Shown here piece after piece: positions 34,321 through 45,861 of a DNA stretch of 64,000 bases. Position numbers and translations under genes: made by a program. Source of the DNA: Spirometra erinaceieuropaei (taxonomy: Eukaryota; Platyhelminthes; Cestoda; Diphyllobothriidea; Diphyllobothriidae); contig CACRXP010000236.1 of the NCBI GenBank assembly GCA_902702965.1, positions 134,448-198,447 on the forward strand, in the 5' to 3' direction. The notes under the pieces are model-generated. The model searched no databases and had not been told where the DNA came from. It was given only the letters and a program-made list of their open reading frames with translations. Each line of letters starts with the position of its first letter. Position 1 is the first letter of the stretch.

Positions 34321-34470
34321 AGGGGGGAGCCGTGAATATTCACAGGTATGTGGTAGCATGTCGACTGCATCCTATAAATACTGCAGCAGCCTATCTGCTA
34401 TTGTCTCTGGTGATGGATTCAAGCAGGGGTCCGAAACGTCAGGCGAAATAAGCTCTTGTTCTAGCGAGCG
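34321..34470 (+). promoter_or_regulatory. Penelope terminal region: TATA box and hammerhead-like motif
   Basis: Downstream of the endonuclease stop lie CCTATAAATACTGCAG (34371-34386) and CTGGTGATGGATTCAAGCAG followed by GGGTCCGAAACGTC (34408-34440). Copies B (44325-44450) and C (58960-59075, -) hold the same order and spacing. CTGATGA, a short stem and CGAAAC is the core pattern of hammerhead ribozymes, which are known from Penelope terminal repeats. Here one extra base separates CTGATGA from the stem. Confidence 0.5.
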
Positions 34471-34549
34471 TGTCTCCTACTTCAAGGCAACTAATATTCC
34501 CGATCGTAACTAACAGACCATGGGACCCACAGCTCCACAGCTCACAGCT

Positions 34550-34690
34550 GACAGACTTAACAATCCTGCATAACCAAAGAGCGTGAATTCGAATCTTAGG
34601 TTTCCCAAACCTGTGTTTGGGTAGGGGCTGGCTGATGACAGAAAATGAGCCAGAAATGGTCATCCCATTCTCCCTTGTCTTTGCCGGTCC
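34550..34690 (+). repeat. SINE-2, degenerate head, intact tail
   Basis: Weak B-box-like GTGAATTCGAATCTTAGG is followed by GGGCTGGCTGATGACAG, the AGCCAGAAATGGTCATCCCA stretch and CCCTTGTCTTTGCCGG. Confidence 0.7.
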
Positions 34691-36093
34691 TCCCCCTCTG
34701 AGTACATTAGTAGTCATTGTGTTACTGATTGTGATGGCTTCAGATCTAGCCCCAAGGCTCAAGGGGACGTTCATGTCTTTCAAACTGGTCATCGAATGTC
34801 CCCACCGAATTGTTCATAATTATATGTATTCAGGGCGACGGCCTTTGGCAAAGGCTGAAGTGCAATCCATAGGTGTAGAGTGGAAGACAGGCTGTCGGAT
34901 TTCGCTTGTACATAGTGGGTCTCCGATTCAGTCAGACGACCTTAACAAACTGCACTGCAACAGACTAGATCGGCCAGACATTTTTGTTACCTTAAAATTG
35001 CTCGAGGCATACCACAGTCTTCGAGGCTTGTTGGTCCAGATGTAAGACGCACATTTCCCGGCAATGGCACGCCCTTCCACCCACTTCAACTTGCACCAAA
35101 TGCCCTCACTCCCACACAGTCCTTTGCAATTTTCTTAACGTAATCCATGAGCTGCTCCCTAGCTTGGGGAGATTCCAGTGTCTGAATACGTTTGGTGATG
35201 TAATGCCTCCTGGCGAGGTCATAAGTGGGTCAACCTCAACTGTCTGGCGTGTTTACAAGGGCTGACTTCGTACAGATTAGGATGAACGCCCCCACACTTT
35301 TGATCGTCTGCGCGTTCTAGGAGGATGGAAAGTGCAGCGACGAGGTAAGGCAGTGAGGCATGGGCCATTTCATTCAACAGCAGAGGCCACAATGTGTGCG
35401 AAAGATTCGAAGCAATGGCAGAATGCGAGTAAACTCGGATTCTGGCGCATTCCGACAATCTTAGATTTGTGCTATTTTTTGACGTCCGTATGTCGAAATA
35501 GTTATGCATCAGTCGGCAGATAGTGACCACGGTTGCTGAGTAATAGTTGCCCAGTGTGTATGTAGACTTCCTGTGTACAGGTCGGTCTTTATTTAAGAAA
35601 AATAGGGGCTCCTTATAAGTTAGTGTATCCTGTCCTATTAGAGATGGGGGGATGAGGTGAGTAACCAGTAATGATAGAACTGTAATACTTTGACTTTTAA
35701 AGCAAACTAATTAAATACTTGAATTCCAGCAGCTTCCGTATTTCCCTGAATTATGCTTACCAGGGACTCGCCCTTTTCTCGAGAATGCATTGTCGAGGAT
35801 TTCCACATCATATTTGGTGCATCCTGAGCATGGCTGTGAATGTTGGGACTAGTTGATCAAGAAGACAAGACCGGCTTCTTCGTCCTTGTTTCAACAACTG
35901 AACGATTATTTCATCTTTTAGAGCTAGTAACTTATCGGGGACCCTGCTTTGATTTGGAGGTGAGTCGATGTCGTGGGCAAAACGGACATGCCCACTTCTA
36001 TCTAGCGATCGTCACAGATTGTTGAGCAGTGCTTACGCGGCTTTACTGTTGTCGTGCTAAGCCGACAGATTTAAATGCTCAGTGACCAACTGA
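34691..36093. other. No gene recognised
   Basis: Open frames of 142 codons (34617-35045, +, partly inside the SINE) and 103 codons (35219-35530, -) lack recognised domains or convincing splice borders. Confidence 0.4.
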
Positions 36094-37019
36094 NNNNNNN
36101 NNNNNNNNNNNNNNNNNNNNNNNNNNNNNNNNNNNNNNNNNNNNNNNNNNNNNNNNNNNNNNNNNNNNNNNNNNNNNNNNNNNNNNNNNNNNNNNNNNNN
36201 NNNNNNNNNNNNNNNNNNNNNNNNNNNNNNNNNNNNNNNNNNNNNNNNNNNNNNNNNNNNNNNNNNNNNNNNNNNNNNNNNNNNNNNNNNNNNNNNNNNN
36301 NNNNNNNNNNNNNNNNNNNNNNNNNNNNNNNNNNNNNNNNNNNNNNNNNNNNNNNNNNNNNNNNNNNNNNNNNNNNNNNNNNNNNNNNNNNNNNNNNNNN
36401 NNNNNNNNNNNNNNNNNNNNNNNNNNNNNNNNNNNNNNNNNNNNNNNNNNNNNNNNNNNNNNNNNNNNNNNNNNNNNNNNNNNNNNNNNNNNNNNNNNNN
36501 NNNNNNNNNNNNNNNNNNNNNNNNNNNNNNNNNNNNNNNNNNNNNNNNNNNNNNNNNNNNNNNNNNNNNNNNNNNNNNNNNNNNNNNNNNNNNNNNNNNN
36601 NNNNNNNNNNNNNNNNNNNNNNNNNNNNNNNNNNNNNNNNNNNNNNNNNNNNNNNNNNNNNNNNNNNNNNNNNNNNNNNNNNNNNNNNNNNNNNNNNNNN
36701 NNNNNNNNNNNNNNNNNNNNNNNNNNNNNNNNNNNNNNNNNNNNNNNNNNNNNNNNNNNNNNNNNNNNNNNNNNNNNNNNNNNNNNNNNNNNNNNNNNNN
36801 NNNNNNNNNNNNNNNNNNNNNNNNNNNNNNNNNNNNNNNNNNNNNNNNNNNNNNNNNNNNNNNNNNNNNNNNNNNNNNNNNNNNNNNNNNNNNNNNNNNN
36901 NNNNNNNNNNNNNNNNNNNNNNNNNNNNNNNNNNNNNNNNNNNNNNNNNNNNNNNNNNNNNNNNNNNNNNNNNNNNNNNNNNNNNNNNNNNNNNNNNNNN
37001 NNNNNNNNNNNNNNNNNNN
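36094..37019. other. Assembly gap
   Basis: 926 undetermined bases. Nothing can be said about content. Frames reported across it are artefacts. Confidence 1.
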
Positions 37020-38340
37020 CTGCGATCATTATTAAATTCCGTGTTCCTAAGTTTTTCCCGCGAGGCATATTAGGAAACCAGTAATCTCATCGATTTGCTA
37101 AAGAGGAGGAGCGATCCTACGGAAATTCTTGTATTTACATGTCAGTTCTACAGTTGCAGTTGTTGGAGCGTCGCTGAATGGATTTGTCTTGCAGGAGGCA
37201 GGTGAGGAAGCCGTGATTTGTGTTCTCAAATGAGGATGTAAGAGGCTTGGCGAAAGAGGGAACTATAACAGTTCTTCGCTAGTGAATGGATGGTCAGTAG
37301 CGAGCTTTGTGCAGCTTGCTTCTTACACACCTCTACGCCAGACTGCGACTGCCGACAAGCAGAGAGGCCGTGTCGACCTCACCAAACCCCGAGCCCTTCG
37401 GACACTGCGGCTCCACCGACAAGGCCCAGTCTGGCATGGGCGTCCGAGGGTGCGGTATTCAAGGCAAACCCTAACTCCCGAAGTTGTCCAACAATTCCTG
37501 CGGAAACATACTGGCGCACGTAGATTCCAGCCATTTTTTGCTCATGCACTGTTAACATACACAACTGCCGCGATGGCCGAACTAACTGCCTCTCCCGTTT
37601 TCGCGTGCATGACCTTGATTTGAACGCTTATACCCAAGTAAGTCAAGTCACCATCGGGTTGCTAAATTTGACTTTGGAGGTCAGGTCACCAAATTCGGTG
37701 GAGAAGTAGAAGCAATCACAACTCCTAACGGGCAGTTGAGTGTATTTAATTGACTGGAACTAAAAATTTAAGGTCCCGCTTTGCGTTGACTGGCAATCCT
37801 CAGTCTATATCATTTGGCGAGATTTCGCCATCGTCCCTCTGCTCCCCGTTTGCGGCTCAGTAATACGTCACCCGTACGTATTCCTCAGTGAAGTACTTGA
37901 AACACGAATACCTTAGTGGGCAGCACTGGGGCCCTCACAACATGTGTAGCTGCGATATCTGAGGATTTTAATTACCAACATTATTGCTTTTGAAAGTCGT
38001 TCTTTAAGGTGCATCTCAAGAAAGCACCGTCAGTGCGATTGTTACCTTTACGAATGGAGGGGAAAGTTCGAGTTCCAGGCGTAAGTATAAGTGAAAAAAG
38101 AAGGCTGATCGAGCACCATAACAGCCTGTTCATTGTTCTGAGCTTTCGAACTCATGCAGGCCAAACATCGATCGGTGGTGCAGGAATGGAGGTGGATGCG
38201 CAGGTCTCTGTACGTCGGCGCCAGATAGATAAATCGATTGACCGGATTCCCATCGGAGGCACAGGTCTCAATCAAAGGTCAAACCTTAATTTGTGGCCGC
38301 ACCTGAATTAGACAAGCCCAAACCGCCTGTCATACGGGAT
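37020..38340. other. No gene recognised
   Basis: A 113-codon frame at 37282-37623 (+) and a 100-codon frame at 38009-38311 (+) have no recognised domain. Confidence 0.4.
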
Positions 38341-38344
38341 CGGT

Positions 38345-38460
38345 TGTAATAGAGGACTTTACCCTAACCCCTAACACTAACCCCCAACCCAAGTCCCTGA
38401 CCCTAACCCTAACCCCAAACACTGACCCCTAACCCCTAACAGGTGCGGCTACGAAATAAG
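38345..38460. repeat. Degenerate CCCTAA telomere-like tract
   Basis: Runs of CCCTAACCC variants end in CAGGTGCGGCTACGAAATAAG. The same end follows the TTAGGG-like tract at about 55035-55130 (CAGGTGCGGCGGCGAAATAAG), so this is a repeat family containing the tract. Confidence 0.7.
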
Positions 38461-39175
38461 ATCTTACCCAATCAACTCTCGGTCTGTTTCGTTTCTGGCG
38501 TGGGCGATTACTTTGTGGGTGTAGGCAGCCATTTGTGATAATTCGTCGCCTCGTCACACAGGCAGCTAACGTTCGTGCGTACGTGATTCAAGCACGCGTC
38601 CAGTCTGACGTTGGTAGTTACAAGGACAGTTTTGGCAAGGGATGCGACACATTACCCCCGATTGCACCTCAGGATTTAGTCGGTCTTCAATTTTCTCGAC
38701 CCTACTGCGCATAGTGGTTCTGGGCCGGTGTGCAATTCAACACCTATTTCCACAGCAATGCGCTCGGTTGTTTCAGAGGCGTCCCTAATGTATGGTAGAG
38801 TAAGTCATTTCGTGGGTGGCACTGTCGCTTGGGTCCTTTGGAGGCGACCGCGTAGGCAGCGGCTCATAAATGCCTCCGGATAGCCATTCTGCATAAAATG
38901 GTGGTAAAAATAACGGGTCTCACATGCTCTTTCCTCCGGCTTGCTGCAGTGAGTCTGGATCCGTTTGCAGAGCCTCTTCACACAGCTTATGACTCACCGA
39001 ATGGCTGCTGGGAAAAATGAGAAGCTGCGTGGTGTTCATTGCCTTCATATGAACCGCCATTTCAAGTTCGCCGTTGAAGTTTCTTTTTATGAGCACATCA
39101 AAGATGGTCAACTGCTGTTCCTGTTCTTATTCCCTCGTGAATTTTATATCAGGAAAGACTGTGTTGGGCAGGTTG
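38461..39175. other. No gene recognised
   Basis: Only short unsupported open frames. Confidence 0.4.
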
Positions 39176-39331
39176 TAGAAGAAGAAGAAGAAGAAGAAGA
39201 AGAGGAGGAGGGAGGGTAGGAAGAAGGAGAATAAAAAATGTAGGAATGAGAAGGGGAAGAAGGAGAAGAAGAATAAGAAGAAGAAGAAGAGGGAGAAGAA
39301 GAAGAAGAAGAAGAAGAAGAAGAAGAAGAAG
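39176..39331. repeat. (GAA)n purine tract
   Basis: About 155 nt of almost pure purine, mainly GAA with GAG and GGA interruptions. It could adopt triplex structure. It also marks the edge of a Penelope relic on the - strand. Confidence 0.9.
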
Positions 39332-39399
39332 ACAACACAGAGACAGCCCGACGACGAGTTTACGCGGAGAAGAAGAAGAACCGCCAGACCGACTACCCT

Positions 39400-40340
39400 A
39401 TAGAGATTAGATCACCTCCCACCGACGAAATGGTGATTCGAACAGCACGCAAATAAAACACCCGCCAACCATCCTCCGAGAGGCCGAGGCAGCGAGAGAA
39501 GAAAAAAATCGATCAGCATGAGGTCAACCGACGCAACACGCCACTTCAGTTCCAGGCCGAGTAAGTGTGTTTTACGCTTTGACACTGGAGATTCGACCAA
39601 GCTCTTCGAAGCGTCGGCACCCAAATAAACCCGTTCCGGTGAGCCCATCTTTTTCCTCAAGTTGTGCAGATTTGGCGATTCGTCCTTCCCTCCGATAAAA
39701 AAAGTGTCCTCTACGTAACGGCGCCAAAATACCGGCTCCTTCTGCCACTTAATCGGAGACTAGTGGGTCTATTGGAGTTCCCTTGATCTGGTCATAGGTC
39801 TCTCCGGCAAAAATGAAGTAAGTCCGTTGGCGGAGTTCAAACAGCCTCATGAGGATGCTCGATTTCGGGCGCACTCTGAGTCATGTCGTACGCCTTTTCA
39901 AGTTTGTTGCACAAAACTTCGCAGGCCAAGTTCGATGAGATTAATGTGAATAACAACGTCACATCGAAAGAGACCACAATTTCGTCTAGCTGTATCCTCC
40001 GACCCCGGAGTTTTATGAGGCTGGTCAAACTGGGGTAGTTGAATTGTCTTTGAGGAACTCCAGTTTTGAATACATCCACTTTGTCAAACGATAGGTGGGA
40101 CAGCCTTTTAAGCCAACCATTGGCCGCGGTTGTATATTTTATTTAGAAATTTTCGGCCGACCATAGAATCCAGCTAGAGCGGTGCACGATGCTATCATTT
40201 GGGGCCATTCATTCTCCGTGATCATATTTTTGCGTCGGTATTTTCTAAGCAGTTTTTCCAGCCGCTCTGCTACCGTTTTGGTTTGCGAGTTCTGTGCTGT
40301 CATCAAGAGGGGTCCTAGCTTTCTCATTGTATGAACAAGG
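39400..40340 (-). pseudogene. Penelope-like element RT relic
   Basis: On the - strand: LEKLLRKYRRKNMITENEWP and FYGRPKISK (about 40290-40140); LIKLRGRRIQLDEIVVSFDV (about 40040-39980, first catalytic Asp in V-S-F-D-V); GETYDQIKGTPI (about 39800); then FWRRYVEDTFFI with the catalytic box YVED at 39706-39717, where Y-V-D-D is usual. Each matches a conserved block of Penelope RT in the right order. Frames change between blocks and the D-to-E change disables catalysis. Confidence 0.8.
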
Positions 40341-40444
40341 GGAAAGGCGAGAAAACATGCAGGACCTATTCATGTCAAAAAAAAAGTTCGCGACCTCTTA
40401 TTCAGCCGCACAGGGTCATTGTGAATTTATAAGATAAGGTAAAT

Positions 40445-40575
40445 TGCTCAATGAGAAATCGACGCAGAGGGATGAAACATGATAGGTAAATAAATCATAG
40501 ATTGTTAGTCTGATATACGGGTGCACATGGCGAGGGGAAAGGGGGAGAGAAGTTATCTGAGCAAGCGAGCTCACA
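40445..40575 (-). repeat. Inverted repeat arm flanking Penelope nuclease scrap
   Basis: Reverse complement of 40905-41010 with an insertion. Shared blocks are CGCTTGCTCAGATAAC, CCCCTCGCCATGTGC and GTTTCATC. Confidence 0.65.
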
Positions 40576-40679
40576 GCACAGCGAAAATCAGTCGAAAGTG
40601 ATTAAAATTCCACACAGGGGATAGCAGTCAGTTATGCGGGGCGGGAATAAGAGAACGGGTGTGAGAATTGGGTTATGGT

Positions 40680-40945
40680 CATTATCAGTTCTTACCACGG
40701 CTGTGTACAGTTGATCATGCGATCCAGCTGCTTACAGAGTTCCGGTTTTCTCCTCCATATTGCAGCGGCTTCGGCAAAGCACAGGAGACGCCCAGTAATC
40801 GCCCGAAGTTAGACCTTAAATCGGTCATTAGATCCACCGTGTGGCCCATGTCCACTAGGTGTTTCGTAAGTGAGCTCCTGGGTACCTTCCGACAGGTTTT
40901 CATTGTAACGTGGACTCGCTTGCTCAGATAACCTCCCTCCCCCTC
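40680..40945 (-). pseudogene. Penelope-like GIY-YIG endonuclease C-terminal relic
   Basis: On the - strand: KVPRSSLTKHLVDMGHTVDL, then after a frame change CFAEAAAIWRRKPELCKQLD and RMINCTQPW before a stop. This is the C-terminal half of a Penelope nuclease of a different subfamily from copies A and B. It lies between the N-terminal part (40970-41860) and the RT part (39400-40340) of Penelope sequence, out of normal order. Confidence 0.6.
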
Positions 40946-41010
40946 CCCCTCGCCATGTGCTGTATTTATTTATCCTGTTTCATCTCTCTCGAGCGATTTC
41001 CGATTGAACA
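40905..41010 (+). repeat. Inverted repeat arm flanking Penelope nuclease scrap
   Basis: Partner of 40445-40575. It overlaps the upstream edge of the nuclease scrap. Confidence 0.65.
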
Positions 41011-41860
41011 GCTTACCTTTTAAGTACGCAAGGAGCGAGGTCACGAAATTCTACGACGTCAATAAATCCTGCAAGTTTCGTCGCCTTTGCCCTTTTAAAA
41101 TTTATTCCGGGAAAACAATGTTTCATATCTGGTTACAGTCTTCTCACTTCAACACGACAGTTGATCGTCCCTTGCCAGCAGGCAGAATGATAATTTTGTC
41201 GTCCTTCCTCAGCTCCCTCATAACTTCTGACTCCCTCTACGAAATACATTGGACTAGTCTGCGTGTTATTAGAAAGCTAACGCATTGTTGGATGGAGTGA
41301 TTGTTGTCGTCGGTTGCTTCAGTTCCCAAAAGTATGGCTTCCAGGGCTGCTGTGAAGTCGACAGGATCAGCATCTGCTGTATTGAAACAATTTCCATGCC
41401 GATGCGCTCCTAGTTGCCGCTTTGCTAGCTGATTAGATGAGAGATTATGTACAACGTTTGAGCTGTCCGTGACTGTTGGTTCTTACTTGGTTAATGTCCG
41501 GTCGAAAACTTCTCTCTTCTTGGCTTTCTTGTGATATACTAAAGCGGAGATCGTCCTACCAAGGTCCTCAGTGATAGAACTACGGGGAGTGTAGACACAC
41601 TCCCTTCTATTGTCCTCGATCTTAGCCTTATATTTCTCCAAACGTCGATGGCAGTCGTCCACCAGAACCCTTGTCATCTGTTTGGCACGCCGTCTCACAA
41701 TGTCTCTTCTCATAGTCGCGTTAACGGAAGCCTTATGCCTTAGGCATGGTGATATCACTTCATACTGGATACGTCTGTGCAGAAAACGTAGCTGTTCGTA
41801 TGTTGCTGACTTTCGTGGGGAGAATACCTCCCAGCCGCTAGCAGTCCGAAGCGCATAGCG
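40970..41860 (-). pseudogene. Penelope-like element N-terminal relic
   Basis: On the - strand, a basic region of about 90 codons (41758-41483, with RRDIVRRRAKQMTRVLVDDC) is followed near 41225-41150 by RELRKDDKIIILPAGKGRST, the conserved block (L-R-K-D-x-x-I-x-x-L-P-A-D-K-G-R-S-T) at the N-terminus of Penelope RT. A stop follows shortly after. The part upstream of 41300 is less certain. Confidence 0.6.
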
Positions 41861-42059
41861 CCCGCATTTTCAAAGAAACAAAACTGGTCGAGCACCTTGC
41901 TGTTACACTCCCTCCATCCTCAGTAGATTTCCTACCCCTATTCCGTAGATGGGCGATTGTAATTTTTGCTTGTAGGATACTATTTTTGTCAATACACACG
42001 AAAAGATGAGTACAGGTAGGCAGCCAAAGGGGGGGGTTGATAGTTTGAACAAACATAAC

Positions 42060-43280
42060 GAGAAATAATAGAGACAGAGAGGGTGAAGTGAAGTACGGAG
42101 TTTGGAAAAATAAAGACCAGTGGTTTTATTAGAAGACAGATACTAGGTTCTGTTTGGTGTTCCTTTGCGCGCCACGTTACGCAGGGAAACGGCGTCAATG
42201 GTCCACCCCGCTATCACAATACACTCTACGAAACACATACTACTGTTGAATCGCATTATTAAATGGTCTGGCATTTGAGTCGGCCTAGGTCGGTCTCATG
42301 TTCGTAGTGGGCGTGCACTTGGCTCTAGCGTTTGGTGGTGAAAGTGGGTTGAATAGCGTCACCGTTTCCACTAACGGCTAGTCACTAGCGTTCAGGTCTT
42401 CATCTAGGTCATGCCTCGTCGGTCATGGGATCGCGAGCGGTGGATTCTTGGTGGCTCAGTACGCTGTAAGAAGGGGGGGTGGCATGATGACTGGGTTCGA
42501 CTCACATACTCCGAAGGATCAACAGACGTCTGAATTTGCATGTATTCCCCACAATTACTACGCACGAGACTGCTCTCGGACCGCAGAGGTCAAGTACTTA
42601 TTGGCCAACGTTTCGTAACTTACGTGCAAGCCTAAGTTTGGCTGAAGGCATAGGGTGTGTTTCGCGTGGCAGAAGCGCTGAGAGCTCTGCTATATTGCAA
42701 ACAAGTTTCTGAAGGGAATCCAAGCGGGGTCAAAAGTCAAGGTTACCCAGAATCATGGACAGATGGTCTGGATGCGTATGATAAATAAGAAGATGAAGAA
42801 AACTTGTGCAGATGAATACAAATATGCGCCATGCCTTTTAACCCCTTTTTAATCCTCTCGGTTAAATTATAAGGCAGAAACAGTCCTACCTGATTAGCAA
42901 TCTAACCTTCAACGCAAGTGACCTTGAACTCAAATGTTGTGTGGATTTAAGAATACAAATGCGATTTCTGCAGTGCTGCTATTTCGACGCCTACGATTCG
43001 GACTCTGTTCAAAAGAAATGTCAGTATTCGACGTAGTCCGTTGATATCACCGACCTGTTACGGTCTATGACAGTATATACCCTTACCTGTACCCTACACA
43101 AACTAATGGAGCTCCATACATCCAATTATTTATTCACGGTGTAAACTTCGGATTCGGCAATATTGGCTTTTGCACCTGTAAATCTTTCCTTCAAGAGAAC
43201 TATTTTGGCCCCAAAAGTACCTTTGGGTTTTCGTCTCTATACAAGAACGCCTTACCAACAAAAACCACCATCAGACCCCA
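42060..43280. other. No gene recognised
   Basis: A possible decayed tRNA-like segment around 42450-42520 (GGTGGCTCAGTACG, then CTGGGTTCGACTC). Otherwise nothing. Confidence 0.4.
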
Positions 43281-43284
43281 CAAA

Positions 43285-43785
43285 GAGAGTACAGACTGGT
43301 TTCCGCATACGTAATGATGGATCACGGAGCATACAAGGGAAATTTCAAACACCCTTTCAACGACGATTATAAATGTCCTGTAAGTTACGTTGGCTGCTTT
43401 ACTTTGGAGTTAGCTTTCAGGTTTCAGGTTTCCTGCACTTCATGTCCGAACTAACTGGCTGAGGCAGCCTACGAGAAGGCTTGCTTTGGTTTCAGCGCGT
43501 TCTTAACACAGCCAACAGTTGAAAGCTGAACTATACTTATTAACATTCCACTGTCATTTCCGAGAGAACTCTTCTTTCACATAGTAAATTTATAATATCC
43601 GGAAACTCCCTCATCGTTACCAAACAGATCGAAGACAGTTCTTTTGAAGTACAATGATGGGTCACTTTGCATATAAAGGGAATTTCAGGGAAAGGTTGAA
43701 GATGTCCTGTAGGTTGCGTCGGTTACTTTGATTTGGATTTGATTTTCGAGTTTAATGCTTACTGCACTTTCTGCGCAGAACCAGT
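43285..43785 (+). repeat. Degenerate direct repeat, two units
   Basis: Units at about 43310-43450 and 43650-43785 share AATGATGG(A/G)TCAC, AAGGGAAATTTCA and ATGTCCTGTA(A/G)GTT(A/G)CGT blocks in the same order. Confidence 0.55.
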
Positions 43786-43803
43786 TTCTTTATCAATTAG
43801 TGA

Positions 43804-44229
43804 ATCTGGTGCAGCTGCGGACAGAGCACCTACGTCGGAGAAACTGGGAGATTATTGCGGATGCGCATGGCTGAGCACGCAGCAGCTGTGAGGAACAAAG
43901 ACGCTAACTCCCAGGTGGCGGCTCATTCCACGGAATGCGGCCGTAGTTTCAAGTTTCAGGAGGTCGAAATCCTTGCAAGACCTGACAACCGCGTGAGCCG
44001 CGAACTGCTCGAATCAGGGTTCTCAGGCTCGCAATTCATCACCAACCTCAATGACCTCACGGTACCATATTCGGGGCTTCGACATTCCCTGAGCAGGGGA
44101 ATCAGTCACGTTAGGAGGGCGCTGGCGAGCAACAATCCCGGTGACAGCGGACCAATTTGCCAAGTCATCCTGTCATTATCCAACATGGATGATGAAATTG
44201 CGGCAATTAAAAACTCGGACGCAGACTGA
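43804..44229 (+). pseudogene. Penelope-like GIY-YIG endonuclease fragment, copy B
   Basis: An uninterrupted frame of 141 codons opens just after a TGA with IWCSCGQSTYVGETGRLLR, the second half of the GIY-YIG core including the conserved Arg and the following E-H. It continues MAEHAAAVRNKDANSQVAAH and ends at the TGA at 44227-44229. It is the best-kept nuclease frame here, but the upstream G-x-x-Y block and all of RT are absent, so it is a 5'-truncated insertion. Confidence 0.8.
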
Positions 44230-44450
44230 CGAGCCATCATCGGCTCAACTACGACCCTCAGCGATGATCGTGAGAGCTGTTACTTAAAGTACGCCTGTAG
44301 GCCCGCGGCAGCTACGTACTATAAATACTGCAGTCTTTGTGCCTTCACTACTTTTACCTGCGATTGTCTCTGATGAGGGGTTCGGGTGAGAATCCGAAAT
44401 GTCAGGCCAATAAAATTTTCGTTCCAGTGATCGCATCTTCTTCTTCTAAA
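44230..44450 (+). promoter_or_regulatory. Penelope terminal region, copy B
   Basis: ACTATAAATACTGCAG at about 44328-44343, then CTGATGAGGGGTTCGGG followed by TGAGAATCCGAAAT at 44370-44400 and GTCAGGCCAATAAAA. It has the same order as after copy A. In this copy the base after CTGATGA is G. Confidence 0.5.
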
Positions 44451-44477
44451 CGGACTGAGTCGACCCATGGGAAAATA

Positions 44478-45861
44478 CAGTAGGTGGGCTAACTCATGAA
44501 ATGTCAGCCGAAATTCGGAAATGCGTCTTCGTTTCGAAAAAATTAACTAAGCAGGGCTGTAAAGCTAAACATCACGCAGCGTAATTCTATAATAATTCAG
44601 TAACCGCAGGATGTCAGCTTTCGAAGCAACTTCTTTCCGGCTGCATGCAAAAACTTCACTCTGAAAAAAGTGGATACTTATGTAGCATGCATTTTTCGAT
44701 GCCCTTAAAAATTCAATTATATTTAATGGAAAACATGCATAAAGTATTCATTCTATTGCTCATTCGGTAGAAACTTACGTCTTCTTCTAATTTTTTTAGT
44801 AGAAGGGAAGGTATGATTTGGTTTTCAAAAACTTTTCCAATTACCGAACAATTTTGAACTCGATCTGCCGTTACACTTACATTCAGGGTTTCCAAACTAC
44901 AATTCGTATATTTACCGAGTACTGAAAACAATACATTTCCCTACGGTATTAAAAGGAGACTATATGGGTTCACAAAATTCAGCCGTGGGTTAGGGCCATA
45001 TTGTTAACTTTACAAGCCACATTGGTAAATGCAGTGACAAGACTTTTTATGAACAGCCATTTATCGGTATTAGAAAATCGTCCAATCAGGAACTTATTGG
45101 AAATTGAATTTTACCCTTCCTTCGAGTATAAATTGGAAAGAGACGTAAGTTTCTACCGAATGAGCAAAATACTGAATATTCTTACACATGTTTTTTATTA
45201 AATATAATAGAAATGTATAATTCGGCTTTCAAATCTTTTCCAATGCCCGATTTATTGGGAATCCGACCTGTCGTTACACTTGCATTCAGGGTTTCCAAAC
45301 TACGAGTCGCATATTTATCGCGAACGGAAAACCATACATTTTTCTACGGCATTGAGAGGAGACTATATGGGGTTCATAAAATTGTGCAGTGAATTTGAGC
45401 CATATTGCTAACTCTACAAGCTGCCTTGCAAAATGCAGAGACACGATGTTTTATGGACGGCCATTTCACGGTAATAAACAATCACATAATCAGAAACTTT
45501 TAAGACCGAATTATACACGTTCGTCGCGTATAAAATTGGAAGAAGACATAAATTTCTACCGAATGGATTAGAGAAAGAACATGCTTATCCACATTTTTCA
45601 TAAAATATAATTGAATTTTTAGGGGCATCGAAAATCAGTGGGAAAAATTCGTACTACTTCAGTAGAATTTTTTTGCAGAGCGCGGTTTTTGCATGCGGCC
45701 GAAAAGATGTTTATTCAAAAGCCAGCATCCCAATGTAACTGAAGTATTAAAGAATCATTCTGTATGATGACTAATTTTAAAACCTTTCTTAAGTAATCTT
45801 TTCGAAACGGAAACGCATTTCAGAATTCCCGTTAACATTTCATGAGTTGGCGCACTTGCTG
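44478..45861. mobile_element. 1.38-kb terminal-inverted-repeat element, non-coding
   Basis: The ends match as reverse complements over about 250 nt each: left CAGTAGGTGGGCTAACTCAT, right ATGAGTTGGCGCACTTGCTG. The interior is two direct copies of about 390 nt (44810-45200 and 45210-45600, both with CATTCAGGGTTTCCAAACTA), and each half also contains inverted stretches such as CTCATTCGGTAGAAACTTAC and its complement. There is no transposase. The CAG start could suit a hAT-type or other DNA transposon, but I see no clear target-site duplication. Confidence 0.75.

Noticed and set aside
36075..37073. Long frames of about 330 codons on both strands
   Set aside because: They exist only because undetermined bases contain no stop codons.
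39144..39338. Ser-rich protein on the - strand
   Set aside because: Simple translation of the GAA microsatellite.
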